Shown piece by piece: positions 44,930 to 57,000 of a DNA stretch of 64,000 nucleotides. Under the pieces are notes generated by a model. That model was not told where the DNA came from. It saw nothing but the letters and a program-made list of their open reading frames with translations, and did no database searches. This DNA is from Trileptium ribeirensis (taxonomy: Eukaryota > Nematoda > Enoplea > Enoplida > Thoracostomopsidae). Made by a program: the position numbers and the translations under genes. The number at the start of each line of letters is the position of its first letter. Within the stretch, counting starts at the first letter, position 1. The stretch is from contig JASANE010007325.1 of assembly GCA_030248225.1 (NCBI GenBank), forward strand, positions 1 through 64,000, in the 5' to 3' direction.

Positions 44930-46030
44930 CGAAATTTTTGAATTCGAGTGGAACGAGAATTTAAAATTATGGCTTTGGGGGGGGGTTGAGGAGGTCCTGT
45001 CTGTGTGTGTGTCCGTTGCACCTGGATCTCGATAACGGTTGGGCGGATTTTGATGCAAGATAGCTCATTCGAACCGCAGTGGTCCATTTTTGAATTTTTT
45101 GCCGTGGGAAAAGTTATGGGGCAAAATGACGTCATTTTGGCCCATTTTTCGGGCACGCCCTCCAGTTTGCGACTTTTCTCAATAAGTACACGAGGTATCC
45201 GCAAACTAATAGGCCTATTCCATGTAGCTTTACCAGGGCTTTCCAGTGATATATAACAAGTTTTTCAACTACTTCCCAATCTGGAGTCTATAAGCTTATA
45301 GTTGTCGCCAAATTTCATATTTGGTGTAAAGTCGTGGGGAAATGCACCTAAATGTGTGCTTATTGTTGGTTTTAGTGTCAGATATGTGGTTTTCTGGGCC
45401 AGTCGGATAAACATGCAATTGGCACTAGGTGACAATCCGGGTTATTATGCCGAAGCATTGTGTGTAGGCTGGCCATGATGATTGCCCATTACACCTCCCA
45501 TCATCTTATCCGCCTAGACCACAGTCTAGTACCTGTTTAACGCATAGGTACTGCGAAGCAATTGTGGCTGAGTCCCTTGCCCAAGATTGGATTCGAATTC
45601 CTGGCTTCACGATTATGAAGCAGGCGCTCTAACCACTCGACCACACCACCACTTTTGGGCCAACAAGCTGTTTGCGAGTGTCAAAAATGTTGTGTGGCAA
45701 ATATTTTTCACACTTCTGCTTCATACTTGGTATGAAAAATGAGATTTTTCTCAAGTCTAGTTTGAATTCTTTAACGTTCTTTTCACGGTCAATTTAGGGT
45801 TTTATTGAATTTTTAAATTGTTAGTTGATTGTTTTTGTACTCGTTGTACGATCTTTTGTCTACTGCATACGTTGGCTATCAAATGAGGCTTGCGTAGCTA
45901 TGACTCATCACTCACGGTTTATATAATGCTGCACCGGCGTCCTGTGTGTAGGCTTTGTTTGTTTGTGCTTTCTACAACAGACTTCGGGGGATTGTTCTCA
46001 CCACTCGAATTCTGGCTCGCAAGCGAGCTT
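44930..46030 (+). repeat. Element G, copy 1 (contains a SINE)
   Basis: The inverse of 57905-58735 over its full length. Shared text includes GGATCTCGATAACGGTTGGG, CATTCGAACCG, GGGGCAAAATGACGTCATTT, CAACTACTTCCCAAT and TTGAATTCTTTAACGTTCTT. The ends GAATTCGAGTGG...AGAA face each other inverted, suggesting a TIR element. No coding capacity was seen. Confidence 0.8.
45401..45652 (-). mobile_element. tRNA-derived SINE
   Basis: On the minus strand the 5' end reads GGTGTGGTCGAGTGGTTAGA, a polymerase III box A context. It is followed by GCGCCTGCTTCATAATCGTG and GGAATTCGAATCC (box B), a degenerate tRNA with a CAT-like anticodon region. A non-tRNA body of about 170 bases follows. The insertion is bounded by TTCTGGGCC on the left (45392-45400) and TTTTGGGCC on the right (45653-45661). 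The paralogous element at 57905-58735 lacks it, giving the empty site GGTTTTCTGGGCCAACAAAC in the same orientation. There is no poly-A tail; the 3' end is TTTATCCGACT. Confidence 0.9.
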
Positions 46031-46262
46031 CACTGGTAATCTTGAATTCCGGTTCCGGTATACATTTTTGCCTTTTGCCGGAACCGTAACCGGAACACGA
46101 TTTTCGCCGGAACCGGAATTCCGGTTACTCCCTGCAATATATGTCATGTCATATCTATGTTGGCGACCTTTCTGAATTGTCAGGTCTAAATATCTAAATG
46201 CTCCTGCAGCCCTGTTGTAACGATTTTACACAGCTTACATTTTGTGCATCTTTTTCGTTCAG

Positions 46263-46429
46263 GGCTCAAAGCACATAATCATGGATGGTTGCTGCGGTCG
46301 CCTTATACTTGATGTTTCACTTTCCGCTCGCGAATTGGTCAGATGCAAAGCTTACGACGTAGAGGTTCTAGTGTCGCAAATTTTGCACGAAACTCGCGCA
46401 CAGCCGCCGGCAATTGACGCAGCATATCA
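46263..46429 (+). CDS. POLA1: DNA polymerase alpha catalytic subunit, exon j
   Basis: Fifty-five codons plus two bases, acceptor TTTTTCGTTCAG and consensus donor GTGAGT. It encodes GSKHIIMDGCCGRLILDVSL, SARELVRCKAYDVEVLVSQI and onward to AIDAAY. The family reads [31 protein letters not shown], clearly the same. This is the exonuclease-like domain. It joins exon i in phase 0 and exon k in phase 2. Confidence 0.97.
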
Positions 46430-47296
46430 GTGAGTTTTGATGATGTATCAGTCGCGAAAGACCTTTGTTTAATTGATTTTCGACATTTTTCTAATGTACG
46501 TATCTTATCATTTTGTAAGTTGAAACTCAAAATAGCTGTCTTCGTCTCGCTAAATTAGACATTTAACGCTCAGAAATCACCACCTTGGCGATAACACAAG
46601 CTCTTAGTCTGGCTAGTCCAAACTTCGGAAATTATAGCCGGGGGTGCCGGATTTTGCCGGGTGGGGGGGCAATTTTTTGCCGTATTTTGTCGCGCTTAGA
46701 CGTTAATTTTTCTCAGCAGGGGGCTTTGAGCCGGGGGTATCTCCGTTTTGCGGGGGGGGGGGGGGGCCGCCGAGAATGCCGGGCCCCACTTTGGACTATC
46801 CAGCTAGTATAGATAAATTTTGAATTTATTATTTTAGTACTTTTAAAAATGCGTACGGGAAGGCATGAAGTTTTTCGGCTCTAAAGTGTTAATGTTAGGT
46901 GTCACGGCGTTTTCCGGCGTAGTCTTCTAGTTTCTCCATGGTCAATACACAATTATAGTTCCATGTTATGTGTGAAAATGTTGGGCAACCCAGATTTCAA
47001 TGAGTGATTGGTCAACTGTCGTCGGGTTAGCCTACCCTTACCTCAGAACTCAGCGTGTTCTATCTACCTCTGCATAGCTGGGCTCAGTGCACTGTGACCC
47101 TTGTACGAGGCGGTGTAAGGCCGAGAACGATAGTGCTATTTAACACGGGTTAACAGTGCGTAGAGACGTGTCATACTTGTACCTTTTACGGTTTTACGTG
47201 CTCTTGTCCAATATATTGCAAAAATGTTTATCATCATTTCATTTCTTGTCAGATACGTATTTTATGGCAAATATTATGTATAAACTTGAATTTTAG
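46430..47296. other. POLA1 intron containing a GC-rich MITE
   Basis: An 867-bp intron with a family E MITE (46609-46803). The remainder shows no recognised feature. Confidence 0.65.
46609..46803 (+). mobile_element. GC-rich MITE (family E), copy 2
   Basis: Termini CTGGCTAGTCCAAACTTCGG and CCCACTTTGGACTATCCAG are inverted repeats. Flanks TTAGT (46604-46608) and CTAGT (46804-46808) are a 5-bp duplication with one difference. The interior has runs of up to 16 G. Termini and duplication length resemble family D, so the two families may use the same transposase. Confidence 0.83.
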
Positions 47297-47426
47297 GTCT
47301 TCGGACGATTTGATAACACTAGTCAGTAGCATGATGAACGACACTTTATACGGGCTACGTATCGCTGCTGAAATCAATTCTATTCCGTTAGCTGTTGGTA
47401 TCACTCAAGTCGTGGGCGGTATACTG
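47297..47426 (+). CDS. POLA1: DNA polymerase alpha catalytic subunit, exon k
   Basis: One base completing Gln, then 43 codons. Acceptor AATTTTAG and donor GTACAA. It encodes SSDDLITLVSSMMNDTLYGL then RIAAEINSIPLAVGITQVVGGIL. The family reads [36 protein letters not shown], matching position by position through the Exo III-like region. The open frame runs on past the donor but loses similarity there. The next exon starts S-R-T-L exactly as the family demands. Confidence 0.95.
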
Positions 47427-49453
47427 GTACAATTTGCATTAAATTTTGGCAACTCTCTGAGAAGTTCCTTACAGCGAGTCGTAATCTTTACAGCACATAA
47501 AATCATTAGATTTCTCAAATTAGGATTTATTGCACCAACCTAAGAGGCGCAACAACAAATATACTAGTAGCTTGTCTTATCGCCAAGATGGTGCATTCTG
47601 AGTGTTCAATGTAATTTAGTTGAATGTATATCAAAATGAGGTTTAAAAGGGCCCACGAGACCAAAAATTCACGCAGACGGCATTATCCCCGTATCCGCTC
47701 TTACCTATATATCAGGGAATAACCGGAACCGAAATTTACCGGAACCGGAACCGTCCATTTAAACCGGATCCGGAACCTGGTCTTCGAAATTTATATATAG
47801 TAAAACAGATGATGGTAGAAATGAAGGTATAGTGGATCTAAATTGCATTAAAAATTACTTTTACATTAAACTTAATGTATTGCGATGGTATTATTGCCTT
47901 TCTGAAACTTTAAAGAGACTGAGGATGCTAATAATATTTATTTATCGATCAAATATGTCGGCTTTGGACATTCAGAGCAAAAAATGTCTTCCACTATACA
48001 CCATTGCGTATACTGCGTCAAATCGAATGTGCTTACAAAGCTTGGAGCGTAGAATACACACTTTCGCTTTGTCTCCAGTCGCCTCCCTTTACTACACATA
48101 CGTTTGTTGCATGTTCTTCTGTAGGAAACTTAAAATTATTATGATTCTAAGAGAAAATAATAGATAAAAGGTAATTTTCTGACCAGTGGTCAGGGACACT
48201 GTTTAGGCTAGTGCCCGTAAGTTTTGGACAAACAGTGCCCGTCAGTTAGATCATATTGATCATAACTTTCTAACCAGAATGCTGTAAATGAGACACACTG
48301 AGATGCTGCTCGCACAGTTTCAATAAATACAGTTCATTGCCAAGAAAGCAGTTTCTAGCTGCGTTGCAGATAACGTTAGTTTACTTCAATTTAGACTGAT
48401 TTACCAAGTTTACAAGCGCACTGGCGGGTGCTTGACGCAGTTTATGTTAGCCAAGCATACCCTAAGTACTTCTACGTAAGCCATACTCTGTTACCGAGTT
48501 GGACCGGTTTAATTCAAACGTATCCCACAGACTTCTGGATGTGTAAAATAGCTGCTACAAGCATCGACCAGGCTTTGATTTAACAAAATCCTGCAGGTTA
48601 TTATGAAAAATTATTATTTTTTTTAACATTATGAAAAATGAAAAAAGCAAATTATGTGCCCTACTTACGTTTCACACGGCAAATTGGTTAGTAAATCTTT
48701 TCTTTTGCTTGGTTGTATTGGAGCTTGATCATTGTATAATATATTACGTATGTTTGGCTTACAGGATGAAGCAAAAACGTGGAAAATTTCAAACAAATTT
48801 TTAACCGGAATTCCGGTTCCGGTATGGTTTTTGCTCTTTGCCGGAACCGCAACCGGAATTCCGGTTACTCCCTGCTATATATGTGTTATTTGTTTCATTT
48901 TGTATAGCACTTTATCCTTCAAGTATCAGCATAAATACGAAATAAGTGGCTACACCTTCCCAACGATTAGGGGAACATGGGCGATATTCGCTTCATATGG
49001 TATATTAGTCGATGCTCAGTTTTGCTGTGCACGTCTCTCTAAATTACAGCTTTAACACTCAGAATTCACCTCTTTGGCCGTGAGACAAGCTACCAGCATT
49101 TGTAAACAACAACCGGAGAGCTTAACTTTGGGCTTAACAAAATAACCTGGTGGCGAAAGTTTTAACCCAGAACTGTTTTCAGGAGTGCTAACATCTTTAA
49201 GCATGATTTTTTAAGTTAGTTCGGTTATATTTAAATATGTTGATTTGATTACTTCTAAGTTAAGTATTTGAATTTGTTCTTGCTTGTTTCATCGTATCCT
49301 CTCGTAGAGTTTTTGAATGCTTTTTAAATGTGGGATTTAGTTGCTTAGAAACCAGAAAGTAACCGGAACACAAATTTACTGGAACAGATACCAGCAACTG
49401 GAGCTGTCTACTTAAACCGGACCGGAACGAGAATATGGTCTTTGGATTTTATA

Positions 49454-49806
49454 CTGGCCTGTCCAATGTTGAGGGGACTACCACTTGCCAAATCCTTCAT
49501 GTTCATGAGATTTTACCCATGTCCGTCCCCCTACTCGGCCGAAACCCCATCAACTAATTTTAAAAATTTTTATGTCTGAAATTATATGTTTATTTGTTTG
49601 CAAATTGTTTTTTAAACATTATTATCACTACTTATAATGCTAAAATATCGTTTTTAGCATGAAAATACATTCACGGTGGTAAAACTGCGTGAAAATATTG
49701 GTATATTTAGTATTTTTAAGTAAACCACTTTTAATTTTTCCCGAGAATGAACATGGGGACCCCCGAAGTTTTCCATCCACTTTTCGGAGAGCTGTGGATA
49801 GGCCAG
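49454..49806 (-). mobile_element. Family D MITE, copy 4 (inverted)
   Basis: Termini CTGGCCTGTCC and AGAGCTGTGGATAGGCCAG. The target duplication TTATA is exact (49449-49453 and 49807-49811). The 353-bp body is in the opposite orientation to copies 1-3. Confidence 0.9.
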
Positions 49807-51079
49807 TTATATACAGTAAAACAAAACAATGAAGGAAGAAATGAAGGTTCTGTGGATTTAAAATGTTTTAAAATAACTAAATGTGATTGGATTATTAGTT
49901 TACGCGGTTCTAAAAACAACTGAATGTATGGTATAATTTCCTCAACAGAAATCTACAAATACTAAAATTGTGATACTGCTCCGCACACTTTCAACAAACA
50001 CAGTTATTACCCAGATTGCGTTTCTGACGTATATGATACTTTACTCAAATGTATACTGCTTCACAATTTACAGACGCGCTGTCTGATGCTTGATGCAATT
50101 TATATTATCTACGCTTACATACAGCATTGTAATGCATGCCTAAACATAAGGTGTCCCCACCACTATCCTATTTTATAAAAAGCGATACTGAATCACAAAC
50201 CCTTGTTTTGAAAAATGGCTGAATTTCATTCGATTTTTCAATAAATAAAAATTGGCAAAATTAAATCCAACCGCCAGAAATTATACAGTGTTCGAACAAA
50301 ATATCGGCGTTTTCACATTGCAGAAATTCGGTTCCCTAATGCCTAATCATTTAAGGTTGGATTATTTTCTGTTCACGACCAAACTTAATGTAAAAGTGAC
50401 GTCACAGGCAAATCAATTCTATTATATTTAAGCTCTTTGCGTTTGCGAACAAAACCGGTTTAATCCAGATTCGACAAGTTTTTGTTCTCAAAAATTTAGG
50501 CATTTTTGCATAAATTCTCGCGAACACAAAATACCTAGATTTCAATCGCAGGGCGCGTGTTCGCAATTTTTAATCAATCAAAAATGCGTTTCGTAATAAT
50601 TTTTATGCAAAATTGCAAAATAGGATGGTTTTTGGCCTAAAATTCACTATCGCATAAACTAGTTTGAATTGTTTATGTTGTGACAATTCTTACGGTGTCA
50701 CTATGAAAATTCCTACTGAAAATATTTGTCCTACTTACGTTATGCTGAGCAATTTGCTGAGTTAATATTTTCTTTTATTACCACAGCTAGACCAAAAATG
50801 TGGGAAGTTTTAAACAAAATTTTTAAACTGCAATTCCGGTTCCGTTAAGGTTTTACATTTTGCGGGAACAGCAAACGGAATATAATTTTCGCCGAAACCG
50901 GAATTCCGGTACTCCCATATGATTTTATGCATTTGCGATATGGTAGATAATGCCGCGCCGAACCCACAAGAAATGACTGTTGCATTTCGAGCGAACATCG
51001 GACATTTCTAGCAGATTGTTGAAAGCAAATTAATTATCGCAGATGCATTTCCGAAAGTTCCACACACAAATTTTTTATA

Positions 51080-54000
51080 GTGTAACAGATCTATACTGGA
51101 TCGTTACGAGGTGGATTAATCACGACCATAGACTAATGGCAGCATTTTGTGAATACCCTTAATCCTGGCCACACTATAATGGCCAACATTTAATAGACAG
51201 TCCAATAATCCTGGCCACACCCTAATGGCCAACATTTACGAGTACCCCAGTAATCCTGGCCACAGTGTAATGACCAACATTTTATCGGATACCAATAATC
51301 GTGTCCACAGTGTAACGTACAACATTTAATCGAGTGCCCCCAATAATCCTGGCCACACCCTAATGGCCAACATTTACGAGTACCCCAGTAATCCTGGCCA
51401 CAGTGTAATGACCAACATTTTATCGGATACCAATAATCCTGGCCATAGCGTAATGGTCAACATTTTCGAATTTAGTTGCGAATGTCACCCAACGGAGATC
51501 ACCCAACTGGGTATGAAACCCACTGTAACATTGAAATACGTACGTAAATGGGATTAGAACCAATCTATATCCTCTCTGTGCAAGCAAATACATAAGTCGA
51601 TTTCCCCAATACATACGAACCGACTGCAAGACTCTGCCGTCACCCTATTTATAAACCGTATATATAGCACAAATCATAAATCGTTACGTCCAATAACCTC
51701 GCTACAAACTAGATATTTTCGCCATATTTCGGCCCGCACCGCCGACAGTTTTTCATGATAAAAAGCGTATCGATATTATCATTTCAGGGATGAAGAATCA
51801 TTGAAGTACTGTAACCGTATATATATGTATATAGACTGATTGCAGTGCCATGAAAGGTACTTATTGATATGCGTATCTTGAATCGTATTGTTGTGAGCCA
51901 TAAAGGCTTCTTTGTCCTACTTGAATTGCGTATATACCTATATACATAGTTCGTTACCATCGTTTTGTTGTAACCATATTGTTATGGCCATAAAGGCACA
52001 TTTACGTAATTGATTCGTACAATTATGATCGTGTCATACTATATATTCATATACCACGGGAATCGCCGTTGGTGTTCCTATGTATTTTTAGGCATACGTA
52101 CAAGATTTGGTAGTTCAATTTGAACAACACTTGTTAACCATTTATATAATCGTTGTACCATATTCATACCATATGTTGTGTCGTTAAAGGCCGTAAAAGC
52201 GCCTGTATTTTGCTATGATTTTGAACCATTCTTACGATTATAATGATGTATTGTACCATTATTTATGAACGTATACTTGTTGTACCATAGATGTACTGCT
52301 TCTCTTGTTGTGGTAATAGCCATAAAAGCGCCATTTAGTATGTAATTTGCATTGCAACTTCATACCATTTGTATGACAGTTATTACACGTTGTTGTATCA
52401 TTGTAATTTATAAGTTTGGAGGCACGAATAGTTGACTATAATTTGTTTTGTTTAGGATGGTTTTAGGGAAAATTTAGGGACTTCTGCGCTTGTAAATCAG
52501 TGTTTTTATAGGTCGAAAATGCGAGTGTGGCGAGCTCTTGCCATATTCGACTCGTAGAAATTTACGACGGTACGACTCCCTGTCCGCCCCGATACGTATG
52601 AATAGCCCTACCCCGCGCAGTAGGACCGCAAAGTTTACTTCGATTTTTCATAGGAAAGACTGGCCGTGACGGATACCCGTCACGACCGTCCTCACGAATG
52701 AGGACCACAAAAAGTTTGGCTGTTGCCCTAAAGCGAACAGCAAACCAGCAAATTTCATGAAAATTTTAGTATTAAGAAAGAAGAAATATTATTTACCAGT
52801 GTTCAATATTCACAACTACATTGGTAATTTGCAAAGATAAAAGAATTATGGATTGCCAGCGTTCATTGTCGCTGGCCGAAATAACTGATAAAATTGACGA
52901 AATTTATAAAAATTTGGTACCAAAAATATCGGCTTCGGCCCATAATTCCGGAGCCATTGAGAAATCGTAAATTTAGCCCTTAACATTTCTGGTAGGAAAT
53001 TTTACGGTCTCTCTAATGAGACTGGTTTCGTGGAGGTCCGACCCGGATCCACTGACTTACGGGACCTTAGGAACTAATAAACCTTAATAGACCTTAATAA
53101 ACCTTTGGACTAATAATAGAGCTTCGGTTATGGGGTCAAATCGCCCCAAAAGTGCTGACCAAGCACTCTAACGGACAAAAATTTAAAATTTTCAATTTTT
53201 AGTATTTAAGCAGAGTTGCACGAGCTCTGCAGCGTTCAGTTCGACTTCGGCAGGTCAGAGCTCGGTCGTTTTGCAGACCGGCTCTGTCGCTTTTATAGTA
53301 CTATGGTTTTGTTTCCGTGCTTCTTTTATCTTATATGGCTTGCTTCTTGCTTTTGCGATTGGATGGACGTCGAATCAAAGGACCCGAGTACGTAAGTGTG
53401 GACAGGGAGGTGTAGTTGAACTACCTAGTAGTATCGATGTAGGATAGGGTTAGCTCTCAGAGCAGTTAAGGTACGACTGAGTAATTCGTATCTATTAACC
53501 GTAACCTTAAGTCTCCATGGACTCTCTGTCCATACTTCTGTTTACATTAAAGCCCTGCCCGTCCTAGCTTGTCCCGCAGGCACGTAGTCATAGCTGGCCA
53601 CTCACACAACTTCATCAGGCGGCCGAAGTCAAGCTGAACCTCCCTTGGTAGATGAGTTCGGTATAAATAAACGCACACTCGCGTAGATTCATTTTTACAT
53701 GTTTCCCTGAGTCGAGTTAAGATTGAAAAAGTAGTTTTTGAGCCGACCGAGATTAAACAAAGCAAATTTTGGTTGAATATTAGTACTGGAACTCTGAAGC
53801 ATCCTAGTCATATCATTTTTGTCAAGCATTTGTCAATGGTTTCACTCAAGATTTTGCTCGTTTTGATGTTTTGTTAGTAGAAATCTAGGACAAAATTAGA
53901 CATTGTAGGATCAAGCTACATCAGGAATTTAGTTGGGACTTTATTTATGGCAGTACTGCTCTAGGCATCGTCCACACGCTGAAAAATGTATCGAATCACA

Positions 54001-57000
54001 AGTAGACATACTGACTCAACGCCCTGTGAGCGAGACAGCTCACTTAGATTGAAATTTGGTATATCTCGAGAATTATCATAGGAATTGGTCGAAATTTTAC
54101 CCGGATCTCGGCTAGATCCGAGCTATCGATATAGCACCTAAAACTTTCAAATACCGCTTCCGAATCCCACACCCGACGACACTGAAGGGTGCTGTCTCCC
54201 ACTGAAAATGTAGAATTAAAATACTTTGAGATTCTCACCAGGTATTTTGTTGAAACTTTCGCCGTTTCTTCGTAGGAATGTTCGTTACCGGACACCATTC
54301 TAAAACTTAAGACTGTAGAGTGGGAATCACAAATCCGACGGCCCGATAGGGGTCCGCCCCTACCCAAAACTTCAAATGTCAATAATTCAAAGTTTATTAA
54401 AGGAATTTTGCTAATTTTTACCGTACAAATAGAGGCCCGTTAGGCCTTCCATTTGAGCGATCAAGCAAAGCAAAGCCGTGGCCCATTAAAAATTATAATG
54501 AATATAAAACCGAGCAGCGGAAAAGCCGCTCTGGTTTTACACAGAATTCGCAGATTTTCTTTCCCGTATAAGCATGTTCATAGGTTTCGGTTTAGCTTTC
54601 GCACACATTTTTGCAAGTTTTCAGTTTCATATTTGTCTCTCCCTGTTTCTGTATATTGACATCAGTACAGCACGAAAGACGTAGGAGACTCGAATCTCTG
54701 ATATACGGCCGCTGCAATGAAAACATTAAATTTACCAGAGTTGGTAAATTTAATAGCAGTGGCAACATTTTTGTATATATATCAAAACTGACGATGTCGC
54801 TAGACGCGATATCGAGTCTATCGGGTCTCGGCCCGACGGACCAATTTTTGTGAGGACCGCTGACCCGGTCCTAATAAATTGATAAATAAGGTCGAGCCCA
54901 GCTCCTGTACAAAATTTCACAGAGCAAGGCTGGCAAATTAGCGAGAAATCGAAGGTTATAGGTTTTTCCCCCAGCCCCTGTAGAGTTAGATTAAAAATCT
55001 CGGTTGAAAACTAGGGGCCCGAGCAATTTAAAGACCCAAACAGAATAAATTTCGGTTAGTCAATTGGTTACGGTTGTCCCGACAACCGGGGCCGCCGCCT
55101 ACAGACTCGTTTCATCGAATAGGAACCGCTAGGAATATTACTTCAATTTCAGTACCAAATAGAGCTCTTTTCGGGAGCCGTTTTCGAGTCAAAATAACAT
55201 AAATTTTAGTACTTTTAGGATAGTGCCGATGGCGTACAATGCATTGCCACGTCCAGCTCTAGTTTTAGTCAAATTTATAGGTACCTGAATGCAATCCTAA
55301 CCCCTGCCCCTAGGCCCTGAAGTTGGCATGAAGATTGTACAATGACTATGTAGCCACCCAAATTGGCAGAAATTAATGGAACTCACAAGAATTTATTAGT
55401 TGTGTCGTGAACTAGGAACGCGTCCAAACTTGTCCCTTTTCCCGCATGAGTACCGTTACGTTATAACAACAATAATTAATCCGATCGCTTTAGAATGATG
55501 TCCATGTTAAGGAATTGAGTTAAGATAGTAAATTAGTAAAGAAAATCAATTAGGCGAGCCAAGTTTGTTAGCCCGTTTGAACTAGTAGAAATTAGGAATG
55601 CTCCAGAGAGGCTCATTACTTCGGTAGTGACCTACTTGCACGTTTAAGCGTATCGTTTTTGTCATGGATCAAGCAAACTTGTCATAGGACGAATCAACAA
55701 AATTATTAACCGCCTAGTGACCCGGATAAGCAAACCGTCATCATAGTATAAACTTTTGGTCCAGATTGACCGCTACAATCAGTACACACATCAGTGCACT
55801 TGAAAACCTTAGATCTGCATTCAGTTTTGGAGCAGTACTTTTGATAGAATTACCGTCGAGCCCCGAGTCAATTTATACGTTTGTTGTAGCCGTGGAAGTT
55901 GAAGGCCACGGGATTCCTTCAACCTTTTCGTAAGGTTATTAAGTGTCTGTTTGGAACTCCGCTATAAGCTATATGAAATTAGGAGTTAAACCAAACCGAA
56001 TATTACTCAAGTCCTATGGACACCCCACCTAGTAAATTTTGGCAATAATTTTGGATTAGGAAAAGCTGAAAAGTTAGAAATTCGGTCCCAACCTCAGTCT
56101 ACCGGGACCCATAAGCTATTCAAAAGATAAGTCTACTCGACTAATGCTAGTATTATTTAGGTCATGTTTGTGGACACGAAAAGTCCGTTTTTGGCAGTTA
56201 TTTAGGTCATAGATGAGCCTCGACTTAAGGCAAATTTTACCGTTTTGTTACCAGGTTTGAGAAATGATTTTATAGGAAATTAGAACCAAAATTGACCAGT
56301 TGAGACTGTGCAATTTGCTGAAAATTTTATCTTATATTGTCGTATCGTTGTCGCACCAGGAAAACTTTAAAAGTCGTACCAATGATCACCTCCCAAACTT
56401 ACCGTTATATCGATATGTATCATTATTCGTTTGTTATAATATTTTGTCGTATGTTAATCCAATCGCTACTTTATCGCATTTACGAATATTCACGTATCAT
56501 GTACTATAGTCGTAATTAGAATGAGCAAGATTGAGTCCCGCAATCTTTCTTTGTACGCTTCGTCCCGCATGCCCCATTTGTACCAGTTATATTACCGCCG
56601 TTCGCTTACCTGAACCTGTTGTTTTGTCGGAGTACCTTCTAGTAGCTATGGTAGTGCCGAGCGAGTAGTTAGTTGGATGGCACCTCTTTATCGATAACTA
56701 ACCGTGTTACTCTCCGTATTACTTACCGGTATTTGCTTTCGATTTAACCCACTTTTAATAAGTAATGTGAGCACAGCTGTCATTAGAAAAGGCTTAGCAG
56801 TTTACGCCGTGATTTGAATCAGCTGTGGGAGTTCCGTGAAAAAGGCGATGACTCCGCAACTTACCCCGTTTGCCGCCCTGCTCATTCTCGTAATAGCGTA
56901 CCATATTAGTGACATTGTATCTATTGTATTCGCCCGTACTATACGTTTTTGTTCATATCCGATTTTGACTCATCAATAAATGCTCAATCAATCCCAATGT

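Larger units (their letters stand above)
40704..46262. other. POLA1 intron of 5.6 kb, mostly repeats
   Basis: Family C copy 3 (41300-42757), family B copy 3 (42796-43982), a three-unit short repeat (44255-44500) and the G element (44930-46030) with its inserted SINE. The 40704-41300 stretch has a 104-codon frame (40932-41246) with no recognised homology. Confidence 0.6.
46036..50920. repeat. Recurrent AACCGGAATTCCGG blocks (family H)
   Basis: GGAATTCCGGTT/AACCGGAA clusters occur at 46045-46130, 47725-47780, 48800-48870, 49365-49430 and 50825-50915. The 46 kb, 48.8 kb and 50.9 kb blocks end in TTCCGG(T)TACTCCC. The 47.7 and 49.4 kb blocks carry AGGGAATAACCGGAAC-like text, inverted relative to them. 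Text between blocks is also related (46530-46600 with 49020-49090, 47790-47860 with 49805-49880, 48290-48350 with 49970-50030, 48680-48720 with 50750-50785). It looks like tandem, diverged copies of a roughly 2 kb unit, the first of which surrounds two POLA1 exons. Confidence 0.6.

Noticed and set aside
45585..45652. A tRNA gene on the minus strand
   Set aside because: The box A and box B text is present, but the head is followed by a non-tRNA body and the whole 252 bp is bounded by a target duplication with an empty site elsewhere. It is a SINE.
47427..47543. Continuation of POLA1 exon k to the stop at 47543
   Set aside because: Similarity to the family ends exactly at the GTACAA donor, and the expected next residues S-R-T-L are at 59261.
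51116..51475. A CRISPR-like array (repeats with variable spacers)
   Set aside because: Units differ from each other throughout, the variable parts recur in a higher-order pattern, and the context is a eukaryotic intron repeat. It is a minisatellite.
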